NCBI GenBank assembly: GCA_026873275.1
Contig: JANTUC010000005.1
Span: forward strand, 1,116,001-1,180,000
Source: Pseudopithomyces maydicus
Taxonomy: Eukaryota > Ascomycota > Dothideomycetes > Pleosporales > Didymosphaeriaceae
DNA: 64,000 bases
Reading direction: 5' to 3'
Of the stretch, positions 47,201-59,766 are shown one piece after another (position 1 is the first letter of the stretch; every line of letters begins with the position of its first letter). The position numbers were made by a program, and so were the translations under genes. The notes under the pieces are model-generated. The model had not been told where the DNA came from. It saw only the letters and a list, made by a program, of their open reading frames with translations, and ran no database searches.

Positions 47201-50200
47201 TTCAGGAGGCTGCGGTCAGACGATCAAAATATTTCGTCGAAACCCGTTCATGCGCTAGCCGCCTGCTCTTCTATTTAGGTTAACATATGTGGGAGATAAC
47301 TATGTCCTGTTTTTTTATTAAGAAATTACGACATATCTTTTTTTTTTCGTGGGAAGAAGATCACGTCAAAGATGTTTAGGGAACTTTCGCGCGGGTGAAG
47401 AGTTGGATAGCTTGACAAACAGCTGTTCGGCATTATATTAGAGTGTAGATCCACGTTCTTCGAATTACGTTTGAGACAATGCTTCATCACTACTATAGCT
47501 GAGGCTCGAGTGCAGATGCCCCTTTAATTTTTACATATTGAGTATTGTGGTGTCTTTGAGAATACTGAGGTGGCTTTTAATCGATTTAAGAGGACTTTGG
47601 CTTGGAACATGTAGAATAGCAACATAAGGATGTCCTATTGTTGTAAGCCTCAATTATGCTATACAGAAATCGATGAGAAATTTTTCGCTGTTACACTCTA
47701 TTTGTCTCCCATTACTGGATCAAAAATTCGATGGCAACTCACAAATGAGCTCAGTTTTTATCAGAACAGCTGCAAGGTATATAGTACACTACCGTACAAG
47801 GTATCCCTTTTTTCCCACTTTACTCGTGAATACTTTTTCGAAATATTAACCCGAAAATGTCAACGGAAAGTAAAATGGCAGATGGATAGCTAAAGGCTTG
47901 GTTCATCATTGTACGTTTGCTGGTCTCACCCAAGTATAATCACTATTTGCGGTGTTGCAATGTTGCACATCTACTGTATCCGACGCGGAGTTGAAGGACA
48001 TCTCTCAACTCCGTCGTTTGCTAGCGTGCGCCCTCCCTCACCGCTGCATTTATTAGAAACCCCGTGACGTCGTGGCTCCGGACTTAATGCCGTAAGCACT
48101 TGCGCCTGGCCAGCCCCATGAATATCTTCCTAGACCTTATCTTTCTTTCGAATCATGTGCAATTGAATCGCTGCTGCTTATTGACAAGGCTAGTTTTTGC
48201 GATCCCCCTGCTGTGTATTAACTTAGTGGGGAATAGATCAATATCGCTCCGCACGCGACTTGGCGTAGGGATGGGTAGGCCATTTCACCAAATGACCCAG
48301 TCATGCTTTTTTCTTGAAGAGCTGAGGGGAAGAAAACTCATTGATTTTCGAGCGATTGCTAATCCGAACGCTTTCTTGACAGGTTGAAATGCTTACCACG
48401 TATTAAGTTGGCTACCACATGCTACAGAGACACTGGAGTGATTCTCTCTGGCACGCTAAGTAGATGGCGCACTGCAGTTTCCCGACCAATCACCTGAAAG
48501 GCATGCCGAAAGCCTGAAACTGATCCAAGGTTCGTCACAATTCCCAGCCTTGCGGTCGTTCCAAGAAACTCTGTCTGGAGTGACGAATGGGTTGGAATTG
48601 GGCCGCCGTACTGTCCGCAGATGCACGTGAAGAACTGCCGTTGCAATGTGACGTGACGAACGCTGCTCGGATAAGCCACGAGGCGGATGAGTTGCGCTAA
48701 ATTTTGTGGATACTACGGTTCCATAGTCGCTTCAAGAAATTTACAATACTTCTGGATCGATTTTCGGGGTTGGGATGGGAAACGATGCGTCGTCGCAGCT
48801 TAAATGGGCGCATCATGGCTCAATAGCGCAACGCTATCTACAAATCGTAAGCTGCCAGTAGGGTCGTGGTATAGGGTTCTTAGCATATCCAAGTTAAACA
48901 CTCCACCTCCACATGAATGTCGCCGAAATGTGCCCAGTGGCGAGGTGCGCTCTACAGTTGTGGTAGTAATGACTGCATCATTAGTACATGGTGAACCAGA
49001 GTCACGCGACAGCTTCCGCTCCAGGGCTTCCCTACTACAGTCGTCGTCAGACGAACGTTCTTACATCCCCACTTTTCAAGCCTCACCTTGGTGTAAGCAA
49101 TATAGGGCTCTGAATCTGCGATTACATAAGATCTGGCTTTGTAAGTTAGAGTGTATGTGGGCCTGGAGTCATAGCTGATATTAACAGTTTATCCTTGCCA
49201 TTGCCGTCTGCATACGGAACTCGGATATGCATCAGGAAAAATTGCTTATTTTTGCTTATTCGACTCAACGTTCTGACATCTCCACCCTCGTACACACTCG
49301 TCCTGATTTCTCAGCTATTGCGAAGATCACCCCCAATGCAGATTGCATCATTGCGCAGGCCTCGCCTGCCCTCATACAACTAGGAACCCAAGCACGGATG
49401 TACTGCATGTTCTCCGCCCCGCTTGCGTTTCGACTGCGCTAGGGGTACTATTCCTCCATGCTTATGCCGTGTTGCCTGATATGGCATGCGCTCTGGCTGC
49501 ACCCGACTTTACGGCCACCCATCCGCCCTTATCGACCCTGATGCCTACCGCTCACTTACCAACAATGAAGCCACTGTGCCACCGCCTCAATCTTGCACAC
49601 GTGTTCCTGCATTAGTTTTCTGAGCAGACAGGGCTTGACATCCCGCCAGCGGCCACAGTTTTGAAGCCGACACTTTGCATACAGCATAATACTGTGCATA
49701 ATGTGGTGTCATACGCTGGTTGATATCTTGTCTAGATCACACGGGCGGTCTATTTGACGTGGACTCTGGGGGTGTGCCGCGGGGGCCATGAATCACAATT
49801 CTAAGTTTCAATGCTAGTGTCCGTAGTGGAGTGTGCAGCGAGCCGGCAAAACTAACACTGATTCGTGCAGGAACACGAGAATCACGTGGAAGTGGAGACC
49901 CTGGGAGGCAATGCAAAGTTTCCGTCCGGCCTCAGCCTCACAGAAGAGCGGTCAAAGCGTGGAGTAAGAGTTGAGATACCTCTAGGTCCACGAGACGAAG
50001 GCCCTTTAGAGAGCTTCTAGCGGGGTGATCGACGATACTACTGGCGACATCCACATGTGCAGCCAGGCGGTTGTAACTGCGGTCGCCTAGCGCACCGTTA
50101 GTGACCCTTCGCCCAAAGCGGTATCAAAGTCCAAGGTCCAATTCCGATTCCGCTACCAACACCGGACTTTCCGCATGGGTCGAAATTTCAAGACATGCAA

Positions 50201-52199
50201 TCAAAGTTGAGAAAATCATCATATATGACAAGTAAGGCTTCGCTACCCATACTTAGTAATTTTGACATGGACCGGAGGCTTTTGAACATAACAAATTTTT
50301 CTTGGGAGTCCATATAGCTACAGCAGGAATTCACACCAAAGATGTCCATGGTATCCTGGGGCTTTTGATTGGAAACAAAAAACGGCAATGAAATGATTGA
50401 ATGTGATAGTGAGGTGGCACCTGTCGAGCATATCTAGTTACCGATATTCGCTGAAATTGCTTTCATCGACATAGGGATTTAGAGCCTACTAAAACTGCAT
50501 GACCCTTGTCGTAAGCCATATTAGCGCAATATTCTTTTTTTACGCGCTATAACCGAGACGCACAGAAGACGGAATGGACATCCGTCGTATGCGGGCATAG
50601 GTAACTACGTGCAGGGTACATCTACAGTTCGGCAAGTTCCGCGTGGGTGTGTGGACATCAAATAATTCAAGCTGTGCTGTCTCGATGAGTCATGTTTCCG
50701 AACATTGTGTTTTAGCATGATCATGTTCTTGGGCTCGATTGGGGGAGACGGGCAGAATCACTGCTTCGTATGCATCAAACTAATTCGATGTAGAATCGGG
50801 CCCGATACGACTTTCTCAATGGCTACGATGGATCTCATCAATATGTTTGTCCAATAACGTCACTCCACTGACGTCTTAGCGATGATATTGGTCTACATCA
50901 ATAGAGAAAAACAGGGTTCCTACTACAACGATACTGCAAGCTGCACTGCCGTTAAACTACGGGCGGCAGTGCTCGTTCTTCGCTTCTGCTTAAGAATAGA
51001 CAGCGTCGGAGCCCGTCTGGATCTGCCGCAGGGACTGCGTGATGCCAATACCAGGTTCGTGCACGGCCAATATGCACATCCGTATTTGGGAACTGGTTTG
51101 ACGGCCTAAGGAGATACAAATAATTCCGTAGCGTTCTTGACGGCACCGACAGGCTGGGTTTACAGCAACCAACTCGGATACGAGAGTTTTAGGAATAAGG
51201 TAAGTCAATCTTGTGAATGCTCTTACTGCAGTGAGATGGAGTACTCTTGATACATACGATGACGTGATGCTATGGATTTCGATGGTGGAGGAGTTTTCCG
51301 AAGGGTCTTAGGTACCGAGCCGGTGCACCGGATAACACATGGGGCATGCAGAGGATAACGCCCTTGCGAGCTAGCTATGTTGATCGAATCTGTGGGTGAA
51401 CGCGATGCATGGAAGTGCACGCCTGAGGCTGGTGATGGGCCTGATATCCCTGTTGCTCACACCCACCGCCTCGCCGCCATTTCTTATACCGTCAGCCACC
51501 ACCGGGACCACGATACGTCTGAACCATGATCTCCCGGTGGAACGTGCGATGCCAATCTGGGACTTGTTTACCCGCTTCTCTACTTGCAGGCATTGACTCG
51601 TCGGACGGAGGTGAGTCAGTGTGCGCACCCGTAGTAGTCGTGCCCGGCTGCGATTGCACTTTGTACCTAAAGATGCACCGACCATTGGTTGTGTTGCGGA
51701 TTTGTTCCATGTGTCGGCGAGTAGAAGACCACATGCAGAGGTCCAGTTCCAGCTCGAGCCGCTACGGATGTCGGCAAGACCCTTAATCCTGCTGCCCATG
51801 CCCACTGTCTTTGAGTAAAGCCCGCAAGCCTCTTACAGGCAGTTTGAGTGCGCGGACGGGAGCGGCGCTGCAACGGCCTCTCAGCCTCTCACAGGCCTAG
51901 GGGCTCCTCCCGCTACCCAACCGGTCTCAGCCCTATCACCCATCCAGCGCTAGTTCACCCAAGCACAGGCTTCTTCTACCCGCGGGACGACTGCTGCTTG
52001 TCACACCTATAATTTGTATGCATCTTCTACATCTGCTCGCTGTCTCCGGGCAATTTCCAATCCGACACTTTCCAATCCGATACTTTCCAATCCCCTCTTT
52101 TGTTCGCACAATAGCCACTTCATGGTCGTCACACGAGTCAACAGAGCTTTTACTCACGGTCCAACTCCCTGTATCACTGTCGAGAGGGATCCGCACAGT
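44231..52199. other. 8-kb gene-poor interval
   Basis: From the EPL1 start to the second Zn2Cys6 gene I find no ORF with a recognisable domain, no in-frame exon series, no tRNA or 5S gene, and no terminal repeats. Composition looks only moderately AT-rich, so it does not look like heavily RIP-mutated transposon sequence. Degenerate CCTTCCAGCC/CTTGCAG units lie near 45140-45185. Unannotated short genes or long non-coding RNAs cannot be excluded. Confidence 0.5.
52054..52095. repeat. Period-15 direct repeat
   Basis: Nearly three head-to-tail copies of TTTCCAATCCGATAC (first copy has GACAC, third decays to CCCC), 105 bp upstream of the regulator start at 52200. Confidence 0.85.
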
Positions 52200-53565
52200 A
52201 TGTCGTCGACATCTACAGAGGGCAAAGGCATGATGACTTGAAACGCACAACGCTCTGATTGATGACTGACGAAACCAGTCTATAAGAAACGACCCCATCG
52301 AAAAGTTAAGAGTGGATGTCAGACCTGCAAGCGGAGGAAGATCAAAGTATGTCATCCGTCGTTGTGTCCTTTCTTCGACTGGCCAATATCGAGCTTGCAT
52401 TGTGCCAGTGTTTTGTCTTAGCTGCGTCGAGCAAGGAAGCCACCTAGCCAAACCGTGCCTTTCTTCACTGGTAGCAAGGGAAGTTATTTTGCATGAGCTG
52501 ACCATTAACTAGTGCGACGAGCTCAAACCGCAGTGCTCAAATTGTCTTCGTTATGCCTCGAAATGCATCTATCCACTGCTGGCAGAGAGCGAAGGACGGC
52601 CCTCGGTGACACCGCCTGCCTACAGCCCTGAAAGCTACAGCGAAGATTATCACGATGGATCCCAAGACCTAGGCATAAGAGATTTGGCTCTGATGCATCA
52701 ATGGTCAACTGCAACGTGCTACGGCTTCGGTGATACCTTCATCGACGATGTAGTCCCCTGGCGGGACCACCTCCCTGTACTTGCTCAGCAATTCCCATTT
52801 CTCATGCGGGGTATACTCGCGCTGAGTGCACTCCACTTGGCAAAGACGACGGCAGATGCACACACAAGAGTCAAATACCTACGGACGGCAGCCTATCATC
52901 AAGATCTTGCGCTCCCCGAATACAGAGGCATGCTCCTCGACGTCACGAAAGAGAACGCGGTCCCCGTATTGGCATTCTCCGTCATGCTAGCCATCTACTC
53001 GTTCGCAGCGCCTAAAGATCCAAATCACATGTTCGCAGAGGGCCCGCCAGAGTGGATCTTCTTGCACAGAGGGGTCGGAGATATCCCAGCCCACTGGACA
53101 AGTTGGATCGACAACAGCATTCTAGAAAGGCAGATGCACAGACGAAGACTCCAACCGGTAGACCCGTTGCTGAATCCAGAAGACTTCCGAATTCACTGCC
53201 TCGAAACCATCATCTCGGCTCTTCCCTTCGACGAGGCCATCGAGGCCCCCGCATACGAGGAGGCGCTTTATTGGCTGAGACAAGCATACGCGCACACGTA
53301 CTGTTCCGAGAGCATGCTCGGGGCCAAATACGCCTTCCTGTTCTGGCTCGAACACGTACCGCAAAGTTACATCGACCTGGTAGGGATGCAGAGGCCACAC
53401 GCTATGATTTTCCTCGCCAACGCGATGGTGCTGGTGAAGAGGGCATCGCACTTTTGGTACCTGGATGGGTTCGCGGAGCACACCATCTTGGAGTGTGAGA
53501 AGATGATCCCACCTGAGCTGTTGCCGTGGATCGATTGGCCGATGAGCGCATGCGGAATGGTGTGA
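52200..53565 (+). CDS. Zn2Cys6 transcription factor (UPC2-like family)
   Basis: Proposed exons 52200-52227, 52279-52346 and 52513-53565 give 382 residues. The zinc cluster is GCQTCKRRKIKC / DELKPQCSNCLRYASKC (CX2CX6CX6CX2CX6C, about residues 20-50), interrupted by the 166-bp second intron. The remainder (LMHQWSTATCYGFGDT, FPFLMRGILALSALHLA, FVFLHRG-like FLHRGVGDI) is the short regulatory domain of the UPC2/sterol-uptake-like group. The first exon (MSSTSTEGK) joins VYKKRPHRKVKSG only through a GC-AG intron (52228-52278, AAAG|GCATGA...ACCAG). If that is wrong the start is unknown, because this frame is closed by a TGA just before. Target genes are unknown. The next downstream genes are a patatin and an MFS transporter on the same strand. 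Confidence 0.85.
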
Positions 53566-53680
53566 GAGACGGTAGTGTTTGGATTGGGCGCGAGAGGGTC
53601 GCGCTTACGTGAGTTTGGGTCGGCTGCGTGTTGGTGGCGCGGATTGATGGTGTAGTTGATCCGCCGACATGGGCCCAATG

Positions 53681-53715
53681 GAAGAAGAAGAAGAAGAAGA
53701 AGAAGAAGAAGAAGA
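53681..53715. repeat. (GAA)n microsatellite
   Basis: Eleven uninterrupted GAA units downstream of the regulator stop. Confidence 0.95.
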
Positions 53716-53894
53716 CAAGCTTGGTAGCATGGACAGATGCATGCACGTGCGCTGATTGATAGTGCCGATGGCTGCTGCTCCAGGCGATGTGAAGGCTGGG
53801 CATGGACGGCGAAGAAATCGATGAGCGGAGAAGAGGGTGAGGTAGTGAGCGAAGAGACGGAATAAGAAGGGAAGAGTGAGGAGGAGAATCGGGA

Positions 53895-54000
53895 GAGAGA
53901 AGAAGGAGAAGAAGGAGAAGAAGGAGAAGAAGGAGAAGAAGGAGAAGATAAAGAAGAAGAAGGAGAAGATGAAGAAGAAGAAGGAGAAGAAGGAGAAGAA
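53895..54000. repeat. Polypurine GAAGAAGGA-type repeat
   Basis: About 100 bp of almost pure A/G on the plus strand made of GGAGAA/GAAGAA units. Such mirror-symmetric purine tracts can form triplex DNA. Confidence 0.9.
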
Positions 54001-54266
54001 TGCACCGTACGGCCATAGGCGCAGATAGAAGACGATGGTACCGTCATGTGTGAGAGCGGAGGGCCAAGGGAAGCGGTGAGTATTGGGAATGACTGTCTTT
54101 TGCATATCTAGAAATGTTTTCCGGGCGTGCGGGAACGTGTAGGGCACGTGGTAGGCACGATGTGTCTGTATATCATCGAGCACTGGAGGAGATGAAGGAG
54201 AAACACGGAACCAATACAGTGTCTTCGCAGAGCAGGTACCGCCGTGCCATGTGTCGCGTGTCGAGA

Positions 54267-54309
54267 CAGACAGGATGCCAGACAGGATGCCAGACAGGAT
54301 GCCAGACAG
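54267..54309. repeat. 12-bp tandem repeat
   Basis: About three and a half copies of a CAGACAGGATGC unit. Confidence 0.9.
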
Positions 54310-54786
54310 CATCGGAGTGGCCATCTCCGATCGGGATAGGCGGCTCGGGCCGTTGTGTCGAATGGGCTAGGCATCGCTGGCGGGCGATGATGTGCAGACA
54401 AGCGGAGCTTTTTGGCTCGCCTAGGTGCTGTTATCCCCAACGGCGCCTCTCCACCCCTACGCCTGTGCGCCTACCTATGCGCCCATGCGTCCCGTGTACG
54501 CCCTGGAGCCTGGAGGGGGTTTGCTGCGTGTTGACCGGGTTGACCGGGCGACACGGCCTCCCGCGACACCCTCCACCATCCCCTCCCCCAGGCTGTCGCA
54601 CAACCGCCTGCTGCTCACCGTCGGCTCGCTGCACAGGTGGTGGCGTCCGCACGCGAGTCTGCGCCAGCTCACGCATCCCATTGGGGGACATCTGGATGCA
54701 TGTTAATCAACCCTAATCACCCAGGCAAAACGCCGCAACCTCCGCCCCGTCCCTCGTTCTCCTCCCCCTCGCCTCGCCCGGCAGCA

Positions 54787-56882
54787 ATGTCGCAGAGGGT
54801 CGAGCTGGCCTTGGTCCGCTTCTCCGACATCGAGAAGGCCTACTACTTCTACGACCCGCGGCATCCCCAGGCCATCCAGTTCGCCATCAACGGCAATTGG
54901 GAGTCGTGGGACGTCGGGTGGGTCAAGCAGTGAGTCGCCCGACACTCTCCGCCCTGCTCGTCTGAACCCATCTAGCCATACTCACGACCCCGACGTCAAG
55001 CGCATCGCCGAGGATGCCGAAGCTCATCTGGCCCGCTACCCTTCCACACATCAGCAATGGCGCTCGACTCCCGTGCCACAAGTTGCGCCTGTCCGCCCGC
55101 CACCCGCAGCCGACAGCGATGCCAGACGTAGCACCGCCGTCGAACAGCCTCCCCACCCCCAGGACGCCGACTCGCCACTGGTCGCCAACTTGTCGCCAAT
55201 TCGTGCTCCGACCATCGACTCATCCATGTCTCCTCCTTCCCTCTCAGGCTTGCTCTTCTCTCCCGCCCTTCACCCAGCATCCACTCCCCGTTCGCACAGC
55301 GGCCACGAAGAGACCCCATCGTCGGCCAGCGAAGACCACTTCTTGGAACTGCCACCAATCAGGAGTCCTGCACTTGCATCCCAACATGCTTTGCCCCAAT
55401 CCGCGGCGGTCGTGACTTCTCCTTTGGTGCCTGCCCCCTCGCACTTTCCGGACAAAGTAAAAGTAGCAACCGCAACCAAGACTCTCGTTCCCCCACCTGC
55501 ACCTGCACCTGCACCTGCAGCTGCACCTGCAGCTCTCAAACCACCTGACACGCAACGCAAGAGGAAAGCAATTGCGTTACATGGCCTGGACGAAGGAGAC
55601 AAGGAGGCGGCAAGAGAACGGGCAGTGGAGCACGACATGGAATACCATCTTGGTCCACCTCGGACGCGAAGAAAGTCTGGGTCTGCTACGTATTTCACTG
55701 AAATGAACATCCACAAAGCTCCTCCCGCATCTTCCAGTGACGATCAGACACCTGATTCTTCTGTACAGCTACCCCAACCTGTATCCCTTCAACTTCACCA
55801 TAATCGAGACGTGAAGGTAATTCTTTCGCTTGATGGCGATGGTATCCGCGGATTGTCGCAGGTATTTCTGGTTGAAGCGCTTGTGGGAGCTATATGCACC
55901 AAACTCAACGCCAACATACTGCCGTTTCAAATTTTCGATCTCATTGGAGGATCTTCCATGGGAGGGTTATTAGCCGTTTTGCTCAGTCGCTTAAGGCTTC
56001 CAGCACATGCAGCCAGAGAAGCCTTCAAGTATATTGCTGGGGAGGTTTTCCTGGATAAGAAGACTTTCTTTTCATCCTTCGAACCACGTACACAGCCACC
56101 CGTACCCGATACAAAAGCGTTAAATGACGCCATCAAGACTGTTGTGGCGGCAGAACTCCCCCACCCGGACGAAAGCCTCTACGACAGTCGAGCTGATTCC
56201 GCCAACGTGTAAGGGAACCCAAATTCTCATCGAGTATAACAACTCGCTTATCGCTCGCTTTAGATTCGTAGTCTCCACTCAGATTGGCATCGGCTCAAAC
56301 AAGCCAGCCTTGCTACGCTCTTACCAAAGCCGAAGAAAGGTTGGACCAGAAGTTAACGATGAGATGCCAGTTTGGCAAGCGATAAAGTCGACGATAATCG
56401 CGCCCCGTTACATGCGACCCCGCAATGGTATTAACTGGCAACCCGTTATTGAGCCAGGATTGGTCGATCACGGAACTGCTAAGAATAATCCTGTGCGCGA
56501 CGCCTTGTTCGAATGTCGAAAGCTATTTAATTACACTAATGATATGATCGTCATTGTTTCCCTAGGCACGGGGCATGGACTGGACCAGGATCATGAACTA
56601 CCAGAAATGACACAGACCATCAGAAGCCGAAAAGTTGAAGCAGAATCCTCGAGCCAAAGGTTCGCGAGTGAGAATGCGCATCTGATGGAAAGAGGATGGA
56701 TGAAATATTTCAGATTTGATGTGACGGGTCTCCAAGATGTGCCACTTGAAGAGTGGTGTCATGAGGATCAGGTTAGAGAGAAGACCACTACATATCTTGC
56801 AGAGCCAGCAGTGGGGACTGCATTCCATGCATGCGTCGACGAAATAGCGGCAATAATAACTGCTACCCCTAGGCAGCTTTGA
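54787..56882 (+). CDS. Patatin-like phospholipase with N-terminal extension
   Basis: Exons 54787-54929, 54976-56208 and 56264-56882 give 664 residues. Residues 1-80 (MSQRVELALVRFSDIEKAYYF, ... SWDVGWVKHHTHDPDVKRIAEDAEAHL) look like a compact module I do not recognise. A Pro/Ser/Ala-rich linker with PAPAPAPAAAPAA follows. The patatin domain starts about residue 325: glycine-rich anion hole SLDGDGIRGLSQ, nucleophile elbow GGSSMGG (G-x-S-x-G), and the catalytic Asp in LVDHGTAKNNP (DHG in place of the usual DGG/DGA). Acyl hydrolase activity on phospholipids or galactolipids is expected from the family. The final intron has donor AACGT|GTAAGG and restores ANVFVVSTQIG. No signal peptide is present, so it should be intracellular. 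Confidence 0.9.
55490..55533. repeat. CACCTG/CAGCTG coding repeat
   Basis: Hexamer repeat inside the patatin gene encoding the alternating Pro-Ala linker. Confidence 0.85.
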
Positions 56883-58009
56883 AATATCTTACTTTACTTT
56901 CGAGTATAGGTGTAATACCATAGCCTGGCGTTATATGGCCTCATCGCTTCCAGAAACATTCAGTTCGATGATTGTTCATCAAATCATTTGGATTTCACAT
57001 ACGTCGGATGCTCGGTTTCGATATCTATGGAGCTTGTAGTACCCGCGCCCCACCCATGAATAACATATACTCATCCCCATTTTATGACTACGTTGAAAGG
57101 TCCTAAGTTGCACAATCATTATAAATCATGACGCACACGTAACGTGTCGTACAAACTTCACAAGTGATAGTCTTATAAATTACGTATGATTTTAAGAAGA
57201 TAGTTCAAGACATATTTCTGAATTCCGCGGTCGCAAGCAAAAACTCAGTATAAATCATAATGTATATCCAAAACTTGTCGCCATGTCGCGAACTATCCAC
57301 TCCGTCGTAAACCCACCCTAGCGTACTAATTGCGGGTCACCTACAGCAGCTCCACTCCACATCCCGCACCCACTATACATATGTATCTAGGTAGTCTACA
57401 AACCAATCTCCCCCTAACCACCTTCACTATCAACAAATAAATGACATCATCCCCTCTCGACACGCGACACAACCAACAAGCCAGAAATCCCGTGAAACAC
57501 TCGCAGCCCGTGCCCCCCAGATCATCGCCCTATGACGCAATGCGTGATCCTACGCCTTGGCTGTACTCACCACACCTTCACCCGCACCGGGCTGCGGCAC
57601 GCGTGAACCGCTCAATCGGTCGATGCGCGGTAGAGCAAGATGCCCCGCGAAGAACGCCGTGAGAACGCCAGGGCGCCTTGTGAGGCTTGGCGCGTTGGGT
57701 ATTGGTGCGGTAAAGTGGTGGGGAGGAGGGTTCCCGCGACGTTGATGTCAGTGGTGCAGGGGGGCGATGCTGTACCACGCCGAGGGATGGAAGGAGGAAG
57801 AGGCATGTGGGTGGTGAGCAGGCGGATGGGTATTTACTGTGGCCGTGAACTTGTTTTCGTGGTATTTCTTGTAGTATCTTGCTTTGCTCAGCCTTGGGCC
57901 TTTTTTCCCCCTTCACAAGGCTTGTCCAAGGTCTTGACGCCAATCCCGGTGCTCAAGCCTTCTTGTCTTTCATCCAAGCATTGTCATAGTACACACTTAC
58001 GTGCCCGCC
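56883..58009. other. Intergenic
   Basis: 1.1 kb between patatin and MFS genes. AT-rich 56.9-57.3 kb. No gene recognised. Confidence 0.5.
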
Positions 58010-59766
58010 ATGGAGTCCGTTCCCGAAACCCACCGCGACCCCAACACCAGTGAGGCCGCAGACCTCCAACAAGAGAAAGCGGATAATACCGACCGCATCG
58101 TCACGTCGGATGAAAAATTCGAACTCACGGATAACGATGCGTGGGATAAGCTGGGGTACTCGTTCCCCACGTGGCGGAAATGGCAAATTCTAGGCGTGGT
58201 CTTCATCATCCAAATATCGATGAATATGAACGCGTCACTGTACGCAAACGGTGTATCCCGCATCGCTGAGGAGCACGGCGTCTCCAAGCAAGTAGCGCGA
58301 ATTCCGCAGATGGCGTTCCTCGTTGCGTACGGGTTTGGCTGCGAGCTGTGGGCGCCGTGGTCAGAGGAGTATGGGCGGTGGCCGATTCAACAGCTGAGTC
58401 TTTTTCTGGTGAATATCTGGCAGATACCATGTGCGTTGAGCAAGAATCTTGCTACGTATATCGTCTGTCGAACGCTGGGGGGTCTCTCGACTGCGGGAGG
58501 AAGCGTGACGCTTGGTGTTCTTGCTGACATGTGGGAGCCTGATGAGCAAGAGTACGCTGTTGCTTTCTTGGTGCTGTCCTCGGTGGGAGGTTCAGTTGTG
58601 GGTGCTGTGGTTGGCGGCTTCGTCGAGGAGTACCTGAGTTTGCCGTGGATCTTTTGGATGCAGTTGATTGTGGGTGGTGCTACGCAGCTTCTACATGCGG
58701 TGTGTAATCCCGAGACACGATCGACTATCTTGTTGGATCGTGAGGCGAAGAGAAGGAGGAAGACGGGCGAGGATCCGAATATTTACGGTCCTAATGAGAT
58801 TCGCGAGAGGAAAATTACACCCAAGGAATTTGCGACGATCTTTGGAAGGTAAGTGATCCCGTCTACACGGAACATAGCTCTGAGGCTAACTCATTCCGCA
58901 GACCATTTTATATGTTTTTCACTGAGCCGATCGTCCTTTGGCTATCTCTTCTAAGCGGATTTTCTGATGCACTTATCTTCACATTTTTGCAATCTTTCCA
59001 GCCCGTCTACGAGCAGTGGGGATTCGGAACCATTGGTATCAGCCTGGCCTTCATCCCGTAAGTTGTTTTCTGCATCCCACATATTCTTGTGATCACCTAC
59101 TCACAATATATAGCCTCCTAATTGGTTACTTCCTCTCCTACCTTTCGTACCTTCCCTCAATCCATCATTTTCGCGGCAAGCGCAGGAAGGGTATTCCTCT
59201 CAAGCCCGAGGTACGCCTCTGGTGGTTACTATTCCTCGCCCCGCTCGAGACAATCGGTCTCTTCGGCTTCGCATGGACTTCCCTAGGTCCCTCCCACGGC
59301 ATCCCCTGGATCGCTCCCATGATCTTCTCCACCTTCATCGCCATCGCCAACGTAAGTTCCTCCACCCCTCTTACCCATCCAAATACCAGCCCAGACCCTC
59401 AACTAACACCACCTCTAGTACGCTATCTACCAATCCTCCATCGACTACCAAACCGCCGCCTACGGCCCCTACGCTGCCTCGGCAACCGGCGGTAACGATC
59501 TCGCGCGCGACTTCCTCGCCGGTATTGCCGCGCTGTATTCCGCGCCCATGTACGAGAACATACCCGGTCGGCCGCTGGAATACGCGAGCACGATTCTGGC
59601 GTGTTTGGCGTTCTTGGTCACGATCCCGATTTACATTGTGTATTGGAAGGGGCCGGAGATCAGGGCGAAGAGTAAGTTTGCGCAGAGTTTGGATAAGAGT
59701 AGGGAGGTTGGGAAGGAGAAGAGGAGGAAGGCGAGTTTGGTGGGAGAGGGGAGACGGAGAGGATAG
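58010..59766 (+). CDS. MFS transporter, DHA1 (Tpo1/polyamine-multidrug) type
   Basis: Exons 58010-58848, 58902-59057, 59114-59351 and 59419-59766 give 526 residues. About 60 polar residues precede TM1. Landmarks are DNAWDKLGYSFPTWRKW before TM1, VAYGFGCELWAPWSEEYGRW (motif A-like), TYIVCRTLGGLSTAGGSVTLG, VLADMWEPDEQEYAVAF and FYMFFTEPIVLWLSLLSGF at the start of the second half. The cytosolic loop carries NPETRSTILLDREAKRRRK, as in fungal DHA1 antiporters. The last half ends GNDLARDFLAGIAALYSAPMY and a basic tail. It probably exports small organic molecules. Context gives no substrate; patatin is 1.1 kb upstream in the same orientation. Confidence 0.92.

Larger units (their letters stand above)
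53566..54786. other. Low-complexity intergenic region
   Basis: 1.2 kb between the regulator and the patatin gene. It holds the purine repeats and the 12-bp tandem repeat listed separately. Long frames here are translations of the repeats and are not supported as genes. Confidence 0.6.

Noticed and set aside
51371..51805. 144-codon minus-strand frame in the desert
   Set aside because: No recognisable domain, and overlapping frames on the other strand are as long.
44231..52199. Interpretation of the gene-poor interval as RIP-mutated transposon
   Set aside because: No strong AT skew, terminal repeats or transposase/RT fragments seen by eye.
53402..54324. Leu-, Ser- and Phe-rich minus-strand frames
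   Set aside because: Translations of the GAA and polypurine repeats.
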